Of a stretch of 64,000 bases of DNA, positions 1-8,296 are shown one piece after another. Within the stretch, counting starts at the first letter, position 1; the number at the start of each line of letters is the position of its first letter. Where the stretch lies: contig CAWKOS010000008.1 in assembly GCA_963851295.1 (NCBI GenBank), positions 124,001 through 188,000 on the forward strand. The letters run 5' to 3'. The translations under genes and the position numbers were made by a program. Source of the stretch: JAOPZW01 sp963851295. Its GTDB lineage: Bacteria; Actinomycetota; Thermoleophilia; Solirubrobacterales; Solirubrobacteraceae. The notes beneath the pieces are model-generated. The model did not search any database, had not been told where the DNA came from, and saw nothing but the letters and a program-made list of their open reading frames with translations.

Positions 1-628
1 CGTGCCCCAGGCGATCGTGACGGGGACGCCGCGCAGCGCCTCGCCGTCGCGGAACTGCTGGTCGCGGAAGGCCTCCATGGCGGGCTCGAACGACGGCCCG
101 TCGAGGAAGGCGTCGATCGTGGCCACCGCCTCGGCCGGCGACATCCGCCACGGCCGGCCGAAGGTCTGCGAGAAGAACATCGTGCGGCCGGCCGCGCTGC
201 TCGTGATGGCGGGCACCTTGGCGCGCAGGCGACGGGCCAGGGCGCGCGAGGCGCGCAGCGAGCGCTGGGCGTAGACGCGCTCGCGCGGCGTCCAGAAGCC
301 GGCGGGGGAGATCGCGGTCGCCGAGGCGACGGCACGGCGGCGGGCGAGCTCGAGCGCGATGGCGCCGCCCATCGAGTTGCCCGCCACGTGCGGGCGCTCC
401 AGGCCCTGGTCGGCGAACCAGCCGTGCAGGCACTCGGCGAAGCCCTCGACGCTCGGAGCATGCTCGTGGGCCGACGACTGTCCGAAGCCGCAAATGTCGA
501 CGGCGAGCACGCGGCGCTCCCGGGCAAGCGCGGGCACCACCGGGTCCCAGACGCCGTGGCGGCTGCCGATGCCGTGCAGGAGGACCAGGGGCGGCCCGGA
601 GCCCTGGACGTCGTAGGCGATGGTCATG
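1..628 (-). CDS. alpha/beta hydrolase, C-terminal part cut off by window edge
   Basis: Reading the minus strand from an ATG at 628 gives an open frame that leaves the window at base 1 (about 209 residues). It shows the alpha/beta-hydrolase oxyanion loop 'LLHGIGSR' near residue 16 and the nucleophile elbow 'GNSMGG' near residue 93, so Ser is the predicted nucleophile. The frame ends at 'VTIAWGT', the strand that normally precedes the catalytic Asp; Asp and His therefore lie outside. It starts 11 bases after the stop of the upstream membrane-protein gene and is probably co-transcribed with it. The substrate cannot be told; small-molecule esterase or C-C hydrolase are possible. Confidence 0.85.
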
Positions 629-639
629 GGCGCCGGAGC

Positions 640-2031
640 CTATGCGCAGCGGCCGTAGAGGCGCCAGTGGTCGGAGGTCGCGGTCACCGGCAGCCCGCGC
701 GGCGCGGGGGCACGCGACACGAGCAGGTAGTCGTGCACGACGCGCTGGTCGGCGGGCGCGAGGACGACCCCGTGCGGCGGAGCGCCGCCGCGGGCGACCG
801 CGATGTCGGTGGTCGGGCGGTCGAGCGCGAGCGCGAGCAGCGGCACCGGCCGTCCGCCCGCGACCGTCAGCCGCTCGCATCCCGAGCGCTCGGCCGTCGC
901 GCGCGCGTCGCCCGCCACCGCGGCCTGGAAGCCGACGCGATCGTGGACGTCGCGCAGGCGCGCGAGCTCGTGGGGCGCGGTGACGAGCAGCAGCGCGGCG
1001 ACGCCGGCGGCCACGAGCTGCCACACGCCGCGCCCGCGGTGCCCGCGCGGCAGCTGGGTCCAGCCGCCGAGCGCCACGCCGCACAGCAGCAGGCACAGGA
1101 CCGCGGGGAGCAGGAGGTAGCGCGCGTTGAGGGGCGTGCCGGCGGCGACCGCCGCGGCGGTCCCGGCGGCGCTGACCGCGAAGGCGCCGACAAGCAGCAG
1201 CGCGCGGCGGCGCGTGTAGGCGAGCGCCAGGGCGAGGCCGGCGGCCGCGCCGATCGCGGCGGCCGGGCGCACGACCTGGCCGAGCGCGCGCGGCAGCTCG
1301 GTGAGCGCGGCGGCGGGGCCGCGCGAGCGGTGCAGGGTGGCCGCCGCGTCCTGGGTGTAGGTCAGCGAGAAGAGCGGGTCGCCGGTGAGGGCGAGGTCGA
1401 AGGCGAGCCACAGCGCGGGCGCGGCGGCGGCGAGCGCCAGCGTCCGCAGGCGCGCGCGGCGGTCCTCGAGCGCGGGCCACAGGTACAGCGCGTAGGCGCC
1501 CGAGAGCACCCACGCCTCCGGCCGCCACAGCCCGGCCACCGCGAGCAGCGCGAGGACGGGCGCGCCGGCGCGCGGCGAGCGCGCCTCGACGACCAGGGCG
1601 CCGAGCACGAGCGCGGCGAAGGCGACGTCGAAGTACGCCAGCGAGCCGTAGAAGAGCGTGGTGTCGCGCGTGAGGACGAGGATCGCGGCGGCCACCCCGG
1701 CCCCCGCCCCGGCGAGTCGGCTCCCGGCGGCGAAGGCCAGCCAGCCGAGCGTCGCGAGGGCGACGAAGGCGAGCACGAGCAGGGCGCTGTCGGCGTGGGT
1801 GCCCAGCGGCGCGACGAGCGCGCCGGCAATGGTCGAGAGCGGGTGCGGAGTCGGCGGCAGCACCCCTGCGTAGTCCGGCACGTGGCCGTGGGCCAGGTCG
1901 CGGCCCCAGACGAGCGCGTAGAGCGAGTCGTAGTTGACCTGCCCGGCGCCGAGGGCCAGGCGCAGGCCGGCGGCGCCGATCGCGATCGTGATGAGGGCCG
2001 CGGGCGCGGAGCGCCCGTGGTTCGCAGTCAC
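640..2031 (-). CDS. multi-spanning membrane protein, GT-C glycosyltransferase-like
   Basis: A polytopic membrane protein of about 463 residues with roughly nine to eleven Ala/Leu/Val-rich segments. After the first helix comes a loop with 'YDSLYALVWGRDLAHG' and 'PTPHPL', acidic/aromatic residues in the place where GT-C mannosyltransferase-like proteins carry their catalytic loop; the C-terminus is a soluble tail. I chose GTG at 2031 because the frame further upstream (to ATG at 2157) runs through the regulatory region of the divergent aminotransferase gene and is not membrane-like. GT-C assignment is by fold impression; an acceptor sugar or lipid cannot be named. It precedes the hydrolase on the same strand. 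Confidence 0.7.
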   Translation of the reverse strand: MTANHGRSAPAALITIAIGAAGLRLALGAGQVNYDSLYALVWGRDLAHGHVPDYAGVLPPTPHPLSTIAGALVAPLGTHADSALLVLAFVALATLGWLAFAAGSRLAGAGAGVAAAILVLTRDTTLFYGSLAYFDVAFAALVLGALVVEARSPRAGAPVLALLAVAGLWRPEAWVLSGAYALYLWPALEDRRARLRTLALAAAAPALWLAFDLALTGDPLFSLTYTQDAAATLHRSRGPAAALTELPRALGQVVRPAAAIGAAAGLALALAYTRRRALLLVGAFAVSAAGTAAAVAAGTPLNARYLLLPAVLCLLLCGVALGGWTQLPRGHRGRGVWQLVAAGVAALLLVTAPHELARLRDVHDRVGFQAAVAGDARATAERSGCERLTVAGGRPVPLLALALDRPTTDIAVARGGAPPHGVVLAPADQRVVHDYLLVSRAPAPRGLPVTATSDHWRLYGRCA

Positions 2032-2144
2032 CTGAGCGTGTATGCCAGCGCCGCGCGCGTCCGAAACGCGTTCGCTGCGCCGATCTGGACAATCGAACAC
2101 GCCCGGGGCGGGTTGCCCGGCGGGTGTGCGCCCGATAGCGTTGT

Positions 2145-2173
2145 CCAATCCGATCAACGGTCTGACGGATTGG
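2145..2173. promoter_or_regulatory. inverted repeat, candidate PucR-type operator
   Basis: A perfect 8-bp inverted repeat CCAATCCG / CGGATTGG with a 13-base spacer ends 13 bases before the aminotransferase start. A further GGACAA (2087-2092) is the inverse of TTGTCC (2141-2146). The position in a divergent intergenic region, next to a catabolic operon encoding its own PucR-type regulator, makes an operator the natural reading; no binding data. Confidence 0.45.
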
Positions 2174-2186
2174 AGAAACCGAGACC

Positions 2187-3566
2187 ATGGCGACGACCGA
2201 GACCGCCACCGCGAGCCGGCTCCAGGAGCTCGCCCAGCGCCACCTCTGGCTGCACTTCGCCCGCATGGGCGCGTACGGCGAGGACCACGAGATCCCCATC
2301 ATCGCCCGCGGCGAGGGCTGCTACGTCTGGGATGAGCACGGCAACAAGTACCTCGATGCCCTCAGCGCGCTCTTCTGCGTGAACATCGGCCACGGCCGCG
2401 CCGAGGTCGCCCAGGCGGGCGCCGACCAGGCGCGCGAGCTGGGCTTCTTCACGAACTGGTCCTACGCGCATCCGCCCGCGATCGAGCTCGCGGCGCGGAT
2501 CGCCTCGCTGGCCCCCGGCGACCTCAACCGCGTGTTCTTCACGAGCGGCGGATCCGAGGCGGTCGAGGCCGCGCTCAAGCTCGCCCGCCAGTACCACAAG
2601 CTCACCGGCGCGCCCAACAAGACGAAGGTCATCGCGCGCGAGACCGCCTACCACGGCGCCACCCTCGGCGCCCTGAGCGCGACCGGCATCACGCCGATGC
2701 GCACGCCGTTCGAGCCGTTCACGCCCGGCGGCTGCCACGTGCCCAACACCAACCTCTACCGGCTGGCTCCCGGCTACGGGGTGGAGAACCTCGCCGAGTC
2801 GATCGCCCAGCGGATCGAGTTCGAGGGCCCCGAGACGGTGTCGGCGGTGATCCTCGAGCCCGTCCAGAACGCCGGCGGCTGCTTCACCCCGCCCGACGGC
2901 TACTTCCAGCGCGTGCGCGAGATCTGCGACGAGTACGACGTGTTGCTGATCTCCGACGAGGTCATCTGCTCGTGGGGGCGCCTGGGCCACTACTTCGGCG
3001 CCGAGCGCTACGGCTACCAGCCCGACATCATCACCACGGCCAAGGGCATCACCTCGGCCTACGCGCCGATGGGCGCGGTCATCGCCTCCGATGCCGTCTT
3101 CGAGCCCTTCGCCGAGGGCAAGAGCTCGTTCCTGCACGGGATCACCTTCGGCGGCCACCCGGTCGCCGCGGCCGTCGCGATGGCCAACCTCGACGTCTTC
3201 GAGAACGAGGGCCTGCTCGAGCACGTGCGCGAGAACGAGGGCCACCTGCGCGCGATGCTCGAGTCGCTGCGCGACATCGAGATCGTCGGCGACGTGCGCG
3301 GCGCGGGCTACTTCCACGCCATCGAGCTCGTGCCCGACCGCGACACCCGCCACCACTTCACGCGCGAGCAGAGCGAGACGCTGATCCGCGGCTACCTGTC
3401 CGAGGAGATGTTCCGCCGCGGCCTGATCTGCCGCGCCGACGACCGCGGCGACCCGGTCATCCAGTTCTCGCCGCCGCTGATCGCGGGCCCCGAGCAGTTC
3501 GAGGAGATCGAGGCGGTGCTCCGCCCGGTCCTCGAGGAGGCCACGCGGAGGATGCTGCACGCGTGA
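2187..3566 (+). CDS. class III (omega) aminotransferase, PLP-dependent
   Basis: A 459-residue fold-type I PLP enzyme of the omega-amino-acid/amine:pyruvate transaminase family. Visible: the N-terminal 'RGEGCYVWDEHGNKYLD' strand motif, 'FFTSGGSEAVEAALKLAR' phosphate-binding helix, 'ISDEVICSWGRLG' with the cofactor-binding Asp, and 'TTAKGITSAYAPMG' holding the Schiff-base Lys. Length is typical. The next gene encodes a PucR-type regulator followed by alanine dehydrogenase, so a coherent pathway is transfer of an amino group from beta-alanine, a diamine or taurine to pyruvate, then oxidation of the L-alanine formed back to pyruvate, releasing ammonia. The exact donor is inference. Confidence 0.9.
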   Translation: MATTETATASRLQELAQRHLWLHFARMGAYGEDHEIPIIARGEGCYVWDEHGNKYLDALSALFCVNIGHGRAEVAQAGADQARELGFFTNWSYAHPPAIELAARIASLAPGDLNRVFFTSGGSEAVEAALKLARQYHKLTGAPNKTKVIARETAYHGATLGALSATGITPMRTPFEPFTPGGCHVPNTNLYRLAPGYGVENLAESIAQRIEFEGPETVSAVILEPVQNAGGCFTPPDGYFQRVREICDEYDVLLISDEVICSWGRLGHYFGAERYGYQPDIITTAKGITSAYAPMGAVIASDAVFEPFAEGKSSFLHGITFGGHPVAAAVAMANLDVFENEGLLEHVRENEGHLRAMLESLRDIEIVGDVRGAGYFHAIELVPDRDTRHHFTREQSETLIRGYLSEEMFRRGLICRADDRGDPVIQFSPPLIAGPEQFEEIEAVLRPVLEEATRRMLHA

Positions 3567-3570
3567 GGCC

Positions 3571-6351
3571 ATGCTGACCGTCCGCGAGGTCCTGGCCGAC
3601 GTCGACATCGCCCTGCTGGCCGGCGAGGCCAACGTCGACATGCCGGTCCGCTGGGTGCACATCTCCGAGCTGCCCGATCCCACGCCATGGCTGTCGGGCG
3701 GCGAGCTGCTGCTCACCACCGGCCTGGCCCTCGACAGCCCCAAGCGCCAGCGCGAGTACATCGCCACCCTGGCCGACCACGGGCTGGCCGGGCTCGGCCT
3801 GGGGACCGGCTTCACGCACGACAAGGTGCCCAAGGCGCTGGTGGAGGCCGCGCGCGAGCGCGACTTCCCGCTCTTCGAGGTGCCGTACGAGCTGCCCTTC
3901 ATCGCGCTCACCGAGCAGGCGTTCACGCGCCTGGTCAACGAGCAGTACGCGCTGCTGCAGCGCTCGATCGCCGCCCAGGAGCGCCTGCAGCGCATCGTGC
4001 TCTCCGAGCGCGGGCTCGACGCGATCGTCGGCGCGCTGGCGGCGCTCATCGGGGGCCCGGCGCTCGTCTACGACGGCCGCGGCGAGCTGTACGCGATGCG
4101 CACCTTCCGTCGCGAGCTCGAGCCAGAGGTCGTCGCCGCCATCGGCGAGGAGCTGCGCGAGCGCGCGCGCCGCGGCGACGGCCGCGGCTTCGTCCCCGCC
4201 CATCCCGAGATCGCCCCGCGCGGCCTGGCGCTGCCGATCGCCAGCGGCGGTCCGCCCCGCGCCTCGGCCGGCGGCGCCGCGCTGCCGCAGGCCTGGCTCG
4301 TGGCCGCCAAGGACTCCGACGGCCTGGCCGAGATCGACCGCCTGATCCTCCACCAGGCGGTGACGGTCGTGGCGCTCGAGCTCCTGCGCCGGCGCGTGGC
4401 GGACACGACCGAGCGGCGCCTGGCGGGAGACGTGCTGTCGGCGGTCATCGCGGGTGAGCTCGAGGGCGCCGAGCTGGGGCGGCGCCTGGAGCCCTTCGGC
4501 CTCGGCGGGCGCGTCACCGCGCTCGTGCTCAGCCCGCCCGAGCGCGCCACGCCCGAGGCGTGCGAGGCGGCGCTGACCGAGGCGCTGCGGGGCGAGGCGG
4601 TCAGCGGGCTCGTCGCCCGCAGCCCGACGCACCCGCGCTACGTCGTGGCGCTGCTGCCCGGCTTCCTCGACGACGAGCTCTTCGAGCTGGCCGAGCGCGC
4701 GGTGGAGGGCATGGCCGAGGCCGTCGGGGGGCGGCCCGCGGCCGGGGCCGGGCGCGCGGTCGCCGCCGGCCGCGCGCGCGAGGCCTACCACGAGGCGCGC
4801 TGCGCGCTCGAGGCCCGCGAGCTCGGCCCGGTGCCCAGCAACGGCAACGGCGTCCATGCGGGCGGCGCGGTCGCCACCTACCGCGACCTGGGCTCCTTCC
4901 AGCTCCTGCTCTCGCTGCAGGACACCGACGCGCTGCGGCTCTTCTGCGAGTCGCTGCTGGGCCCGATCGAGAACGGCGAGGGCCACTACGGCGGCGAGCT
5001 CATGCGCTCGCTCGAGGCCTTCATCGAGTGCAACGGCCAGTGGGAGTCGGCCGCACGGCGCCTGTACTGCCATCGGCATACGCTGCGCTACCGCATCCGC
5101 AAGATCGAGGAGCTCACCGGGCGCGACCTGGGCTCCGCGCGTGACCGGATCGAGTTCTGGCTGGCGCTGCGCGGACGCGAGAATCGTCACCCGTCCCACC
5201 ATCCACAGCGAGGTCCCTCAGTGAAGGTTGGCGTCCCCACCGAGATCAAGGCCGACGAGTACCGGGTGGCGTTGACGCCGTCGGGCGTGCGCGAGCTGGT
5301 CGACCGCGGCCACGAGGTCGTCGTGCAGGCGGGGGCGGGGGAGGGCTCGGCGATCGTCGACGACGACTACGTGGCGCAGGGCGCGCGGATCCTGCCCGAC
5401 GCCGATGCCGTGTTCGGCGAGGCGGAGCTGATCGTCAAGGTCAAGGAGCCCCAGGCGGTCGAGGTCGCGCGGCTGGAGACGCGCCACACGCTGTTCACCT
5501 ACCTGCACCTCGCGCCCGATCCCGAGCAGACCAACGGGCTGGTGGCGTCGGGGGCGACGGCGATCGCCTATGAGACGGTCGAGGACGCGCGCGGGAAGCT
5601 GCCGCTGCTGGCGCCCATGAGCGAGGTGGCGGGCAAGATCGCCACCCAGGCGGGGGCGTTCATGCTCGAGAAGCCGCTCGGCGGCCGCGGCCTGCTGCTC
5701 GGCGGGGTGCCGGGCGTGGCGGCGGGGAAGGTGATGGTCATCGGCGGCGGCGTCGTGGGTCAGAACGCCGCGGAGATCGCGGTCGGGCTGGGCGCGGAGA
5801 CCTATGTCTACGACCGTTCGATCGATCGCCTGCGCGAGCTCGAGGTGCTGCTCAACGGCCGCGTCTCGACCTGCTACGCCTCGACGCTGGAGATCGAGTC
5901 GCGCCTGCCCGACATGGACCTCGTGATCGGCGCCGTGCTCGTGCACGGGGCCACGGCGCCCAGGGTGATCACCCGCGCGCAGCTCTCGCTGATGAAGAAG
6001 AACGCCGTGCTGGTGGACGTCTCGATCGACCAGGGCGGCTGCTTCGAGACCTCGCGCCCGACCACGCACTCCGACCCGACCTACGAGGTCGACGGGATCA
6101 CCCACTACTGCGTGGCCAACATGCCCGGCGCGGTCCCGATCACGTCGACGTGGGCGCTGACGAACGCCACGATGCCCTATCTGCTCAAGCTCGCCGACCG
6201 GGGCGTGCACCGCGCCCTCGGCTCGGACCCCGGGTTCATGAAGGGCCTCAACGTCGCCGCCGGCAAGCTCACCTACGAGCCCGTCGCCCGCGACCAGGGC
6301 CTGGACTACACGCCGCCCGAGGACGCGCTCGCGGCCGTCCCCGCCGCCTAG
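3571..6351 (+). CDS. PucR-family regulator reading in frame into alanine dehydrogenase (926-codon frame)
   Basis: Residues 1-about 125 form the PucR N-terminal (purine-catabolism-type) domain, the middle resembles the CdaR/GGDEF-like region, and residues about 485-540 are the C-terminal PucR helix-turn-helix ('RRLYCHRHTLRYRIRKIEEL'). Such regulators usually end soon after 'WLALR'. Here no stop follows: the frame runs 16 more codons and enters a complete alanine dehydrogenase at GTG 5221. Either this is a genuine regulator-enzyme fusion, or ald is made mainly from its own GTG (GAGG 7 bases upstream), or a one-base frameshift hides a stop. In the +1 frame a TGA (5222-5224) overlaps the GTG as GTGA, the usual coupling in this genome. 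The start is 4 bases after the aminotransferase stop. Confidence 0.75.
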   Translation: MLTVREVLADVDIALLAGEANVDMPVRWVHISELPDPTPWLSGGELLLTTGLALDSPKRQREYIATLADHGLAGLGLGTGFTHDKVPKALVEAARERDFPLFEVPYELPFIALTEQAFTRLVNEQYALLQRSIAAQERLQRIVLSERGLDAIVGALAALIGGPALVYDGRGELYAMRTFRRELEPEVVAAIGEELRERARRGDGRGFVPAHPEIAPRGLALPIASGGPPRASAGGAALPQAWLVAAKDSDGLAEIDRLILHQAVTVVALELLRRRVADTTERRLAGDVLSAVIAGELEGAELGRRLEPFGLGGRVTALVLSPPERATPEACEAALTEALRGEAVSGLVARSPTHPRYVVALLPGFLDDELFELAERAVEGMAEAVGGRPAAGAGRAVAAGRAREAYHEARCALEARELGPVPSNGNGVHAGGAVATYRDLGSFQLLLSLQDTDALRLFCESLLGPIENGEGHYGGELMRSLEAFIECNGQWESAARRLYCHRHTLRYRIRKIEELTGRDLGSARDRIEFWLALRGRENRHPSHHPQRGPSVKVGVPTEIKADEYRVALTPSGVRELVDRGHEVVVQAGAGEGSAIVDDDYVAQGARILPDADAVFGEAELIVKVKEPQAVEVARLETRHTLFTYLHLAPDPEQTNGLVASGATAIAYETVEDARGKLPLLAPMSEVAGKIATQAGAFMLEKPLGGRGLLLGGVPGVAAGKVMVIGGGVVGQNAAEIAVGLGAETYVYDRSIDRLRELEVLLNGRVSTCYASTLEIESRLPDMDLVIGAVLVHGATAPRVITRAQLSLMKKNAVLVDVSIDQGGCFETSRPTTHSDPTYEVDGITHYCVANMPGAVPITSTWALTNATMPYLLKLADRGVHRALGSDPGFMKGLNVAAGKLTYEPVARDQGLDYTPPEDALAAVPAA
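5221..6351 (+). CDS. ald: alanine dehydrogenase (internal GTG start in the fused frame)
   Basis: NAD-dependent L-alanine to pyruvate plus ammonia. From GTG 5221 the product is 376 residues, close to the 371 of characterised enzymes, and starts 'VKVGVPTEIKADEYRVALTP', the canonical N-terminus. Substrate-binding Lys lies in 'LIVKVKEPQ' and the catalytic His in 'FTYLHLAPD'; the Rossmann motif is 'VIGGGVVGQNAAEIAVGLGA'. GAGG sits seven bases upstream, so independent initiation is likely even though the upstream PucR frame is open into it. With the aminotransferase it completes a catabolic loop that regenerates pyruvate. Its stop overlaps the convergent nitroreductase stop by three bases. Confidence 0.93.
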   Translation: MKVGVPTEIKADEYRVALTPSGVRELVDRGHEVVVQAGAGEGSAIVDDDYVAQGARILPDADAVFGEAELIVKVKEPQAVEVARLETRHTLFTYLHLAPDPEQTNGLVASGATAIAYETVEDARGKLPLLAPMSEVAGKIATQAGAFMLEKPLGGRGLLLGGVPGVAAGKVMVIGGGVVGQNAAEIAVGLGAETYVYDRSIDRLRELEVLLNGRVSTCYASTLEIESRLPDMDLVIGAVLVHGATAPRVITRAQLSLMKKNAVLVDVSIDQGGCFETSRPTTHSDPTYEVDGITHYCVANMPGAVPITSTWALTNATMPYLLKLADRGVHRALGSDPGFMKGLNVAAGKLTYEPVARDQGLDYTPPEDALAAVPAA

Positions 6352-7052
6352 GCCGGGCCGCCGTAGCGCTGCCAGTGCAGCACGTCGTCGAGCGGGCGAC
6401 GGCGCACCGGCCCGAAGCGCCCGAGCGGGTAGCCGACCGGGATCAGCGCGAAGGCGTGGACGTCGGCCGGCAGCTCCAGCGCGGCGGCGACCTCGTGCTC
6501 GAAGGGCAGGTGCCAGAGCGTCATGGTGGCGCCGAGCCCGAGGGCGCGCGCGGCGAGCAGCAGGTTCTCGACGCCGGGGTAGACCGACGCCGCCTCGCTC
6601 ATCCACACCGCGCGCTTGCGCGAGCGCGCGGCGCGCACCGTGCCCTGCACGCCGAGTCGGCGCAGCGCCCGCGGCAGCTGGCCCTTGGCGCGCACCGCCG
6701 CGCGCTCGCGGTAGCACGCGGCGATCAGCGCCGGCGTGTCCTCGAAGTGGCCCGCCTGGTAGCGGATGGCTGCGAGCTGGCGCTCGTAGCGCTCCGCGTC
6801 GACGTGGTCGGGCGCGACGCTCACCTGACCGAGGTAGAGGCCGACTGCGCGCCGCCAGATCTGCGCCATGGCCGCCATGCGCGCGCGGTCGGTGACGACG
6901 ACGTAGTGGTGCTGCTGCAGGTTGCCTCCGCTCGGCGCCCAGGTGGCGGCCTCGACCAGCCGGCGCAGGAGCTCCTCGGGCACGGGGTCGGGCTTCAGGC
7001 GCCGCATCGCCCGCATCGTCGCCATCGTCTCGAAGAGGTCGTGCCCGCTCAT
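6348..7052 (-). CDS. nitroreductase-family FMN oxidoreductase
   Basis: A 234-residue protein beginning 'MSGHDLFETMATMRAMRRLK', followed by 'AATWAPSGGNLQQHHYVVV', the family's FMN phosphate/ribityl-binding signature (arginine finger plus APSGGNxQ). Near the end 'ALGLGATMTLWHL' and 'IPVGYPLG' match the GLG and IPVGYP-type motifs. The ATG at 7052 overlaps the stop of the MBL hydrolase gene as ATGA, so they are translationally coupled. It ends the four-gene operon started by the efflux transporter. Family members reduce nitro groups, quinones or flavins; the substrate here is unknown. Confidence 0.88.
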   Translation of the reverse strand: MSGHDLFETMATMRAMRRLKPDPVPEELLRRLVEAATWAPSGGNLQQHHYVVVTDRARMAAMAQIWRRAVGLYLGQVSVAPDHVDAERYERQLAAIRYQAGHFEDTPALIAACYRERAAVRAKGQLPRALRRLGVQGTVRAARSRKRAVWMSEAASVYPGVENLLLAARALGLGATMTLWHLPFEHEVAAALELPADVHAFALIPVGYPLGRFGPVRRRPLDDVLHWQRYGGPA

Positions 7053-7843
7053 GCGCCGATCCTCTCCGGTCCGGCGGGGTCGTGGGTGGGCAGGACGACG
7101 GCCGGCTCGCGCGCGCACAGCTCGCGCAGGCGCGCCACGCTGTCGCGCGCCGCACCCGCGTCGATCGCGACGCCGTCGATCCATCCGCCGAGCAGCTGGC
7201 GCTCGCTGTAGACGGCGTCGCCGGCGATGACGGCATGGCCGCCGTCGCTGCGGACGAGCACCGAGAGATGGCCGGGGCTGTGCCCGGGCGTCGGCAGCGC
7301 GAGCACCGCGCCGTCCGCGGTCAGGGCGTGCGACGCGGCGAAGGGCCCAATCGCGGGGCCGTCGAAGTCGACCACCGCGAGGCGCGCCGGCTGGCGCGGG
7401 ACGGTCAGCCCGCGCACGCGCCCGGTCCGCGAGCGGGCGGCGCGCCACTCGGTTGCGCCGACGACGACCTCGGCGTCCGGCAGCAGGCCGAAGGCGCCGA
7501 CGTGGTCGGCGTGCAGGTGGGTGAAGACGTGGCGCGCGACCGCCCCCGGGTCGATCCCGCGCTCGCGCAGGCGCGCGAGGAGCGCGTCGTCCGGGCCGAC
7601 CTGCACGCGTAGCGCGGTACGCCCGTAGAGGTCCCACCACGACGCGCGCCACGCCGGATCGATGCCCGCGTCGACCACGATCGTCCCTTCGGGGTGCTCG
7701 ACGGCCCAGCTCCAGACCGGCAGCCAGTCCGACCACTCCCGGTCGGCGATGGTGCGCAGCAGGCGCAGCGGCTCGGGGCCGCGGCCGCGCAGCTGGGAGC
7801 GGTGGATCGCGACCCTGCCCGTGAGCAGCGGGACGATCCTCAC
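7049..7843 (-). CDS. metallo-beta-lactamase-fold hydrolase
   Basis: A 264-residue MBL-fold enzyme. The dinuclear zinc motif HxHxDH is present as 'HLHADHVGAFG' near residue 109, followed by 'PTPGHSPGHLSVL' (third His), 'AGDAVYS' (bridging Asp) and 'VVLPTHDP' (last His). The arrangement is that of the AHL-lactonase-like branch, but homoserine-lactone activity is only a possibility. It starts two bases after the MarR stop and overlaps the nitroreductase start, inside an efflux/regulator/detoxification operon, which suggests it acts on the inducing compound. Confidence 0.88.
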   Translation of the reverse strand: MRIVPLLTGRVAIHRSQLRGRGPEPLRLLRTIADREWSDWLPVWSWAVEHPEGTIVVDAGIDPAWRASWWDLYGRTALRVQVGPDDALLARLRERGIDPGAVARHVFTHLHADHVGAFGLLPDAEVVVGATEWRAARSRTGRVRGLTVPRQPARLAVVDFDGPAIGPFAASHALTADGAVLALPTPGHSPGHLSVLVRSDGGHAVIAGDAVYSERQLLGGWIDGVAIDAGAARDSVARLRELCAREPAVVLPTHDPAGPERIGA

Positions 7844-7845
7844 GG

Positions 7846-8295
7846 CTAGAGGTTGTCGATGACCTCGGCCATCCGGCGCAGGACCTTGGCGGCCTGGCCG
7901 AGCTGGTCGGCGGAGAGGTCGTCCAGCGCGTCGCGCCAGCGGGCGTCGAGCTCAGCCTGCTTGACCTCGTAGCGCTCGCGGCCCGCGGGGGTCAGGCGGT
8001 TGAGGACGACGCGCCGGTCGGTCTCGCTGCGCACGCGCTCGACGAGGCCGAGCTCGGCGAGGTGGTCGAGCGCCTGGGTCACCGAGGCCGGCGTCATGCC
8101 GGCGCCGGCGGCGAGCTTGCTGGCCGGGCAGCCGTCGATGTCGGCGAGGCGGCGCAGCAGGTGCAGCTGGGCGAAGGTGACGCCCCCGGCCTTGGCGTCG
8201 CGGCCGCGCAGGCGCCGCTGTGAGGCGGTGAAGGCCATCACGGCCTCGCGCAGCTCGGTGGCGACGTCGGTCCGCGTGGCGGCCATGGTGGCCAT
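7846..8295 (-). CDS. MarR-family transcriptional regulator
   Basis: About 149 residues with a winged-helix core: 'VTFAQLHLLRRLADIDGCPA' then 'LAAGAGMTPASVTQALDHLAELGLVERVRSETDRR' as recognition helix and wing, and the usual dimerising C-terminal helix. I start at ATG 8295, one base after the transporter stop; an ATG at 8286 would also serve. The gene follows the efflux transporter on the same strand, the classic arrangement in which a MarR repressor controls its own transporter operon and releases DNA on ligand binding. A TACTAA/TTAGCA palindrome in front of the operon is its likely target. Confidence 0.92.
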   Translation of the reverse strand: MATMAATRTDVATELREAVMAFTASQRRLRGRDAKAGGVTFAQLHLLRRLADIDGCPASKLAAGAGMTPASVTQALDHLAELGLVERVRSETDRRVVLNRLTPAGRERYEVKQAELDARWRDALDDLSADQLGQAAKVLRRMAEVIDNL

Positions 8296-8296
8296 C

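Noticed and set aside
388..2382. Plus-strand 664-codon open frame opposite the membrane-protein gene
   Set aside because: Arg/Gly/Ala/Glu-rich shadow of a real minus-strand gene in very high G+C DNA; no domains, no start signals.
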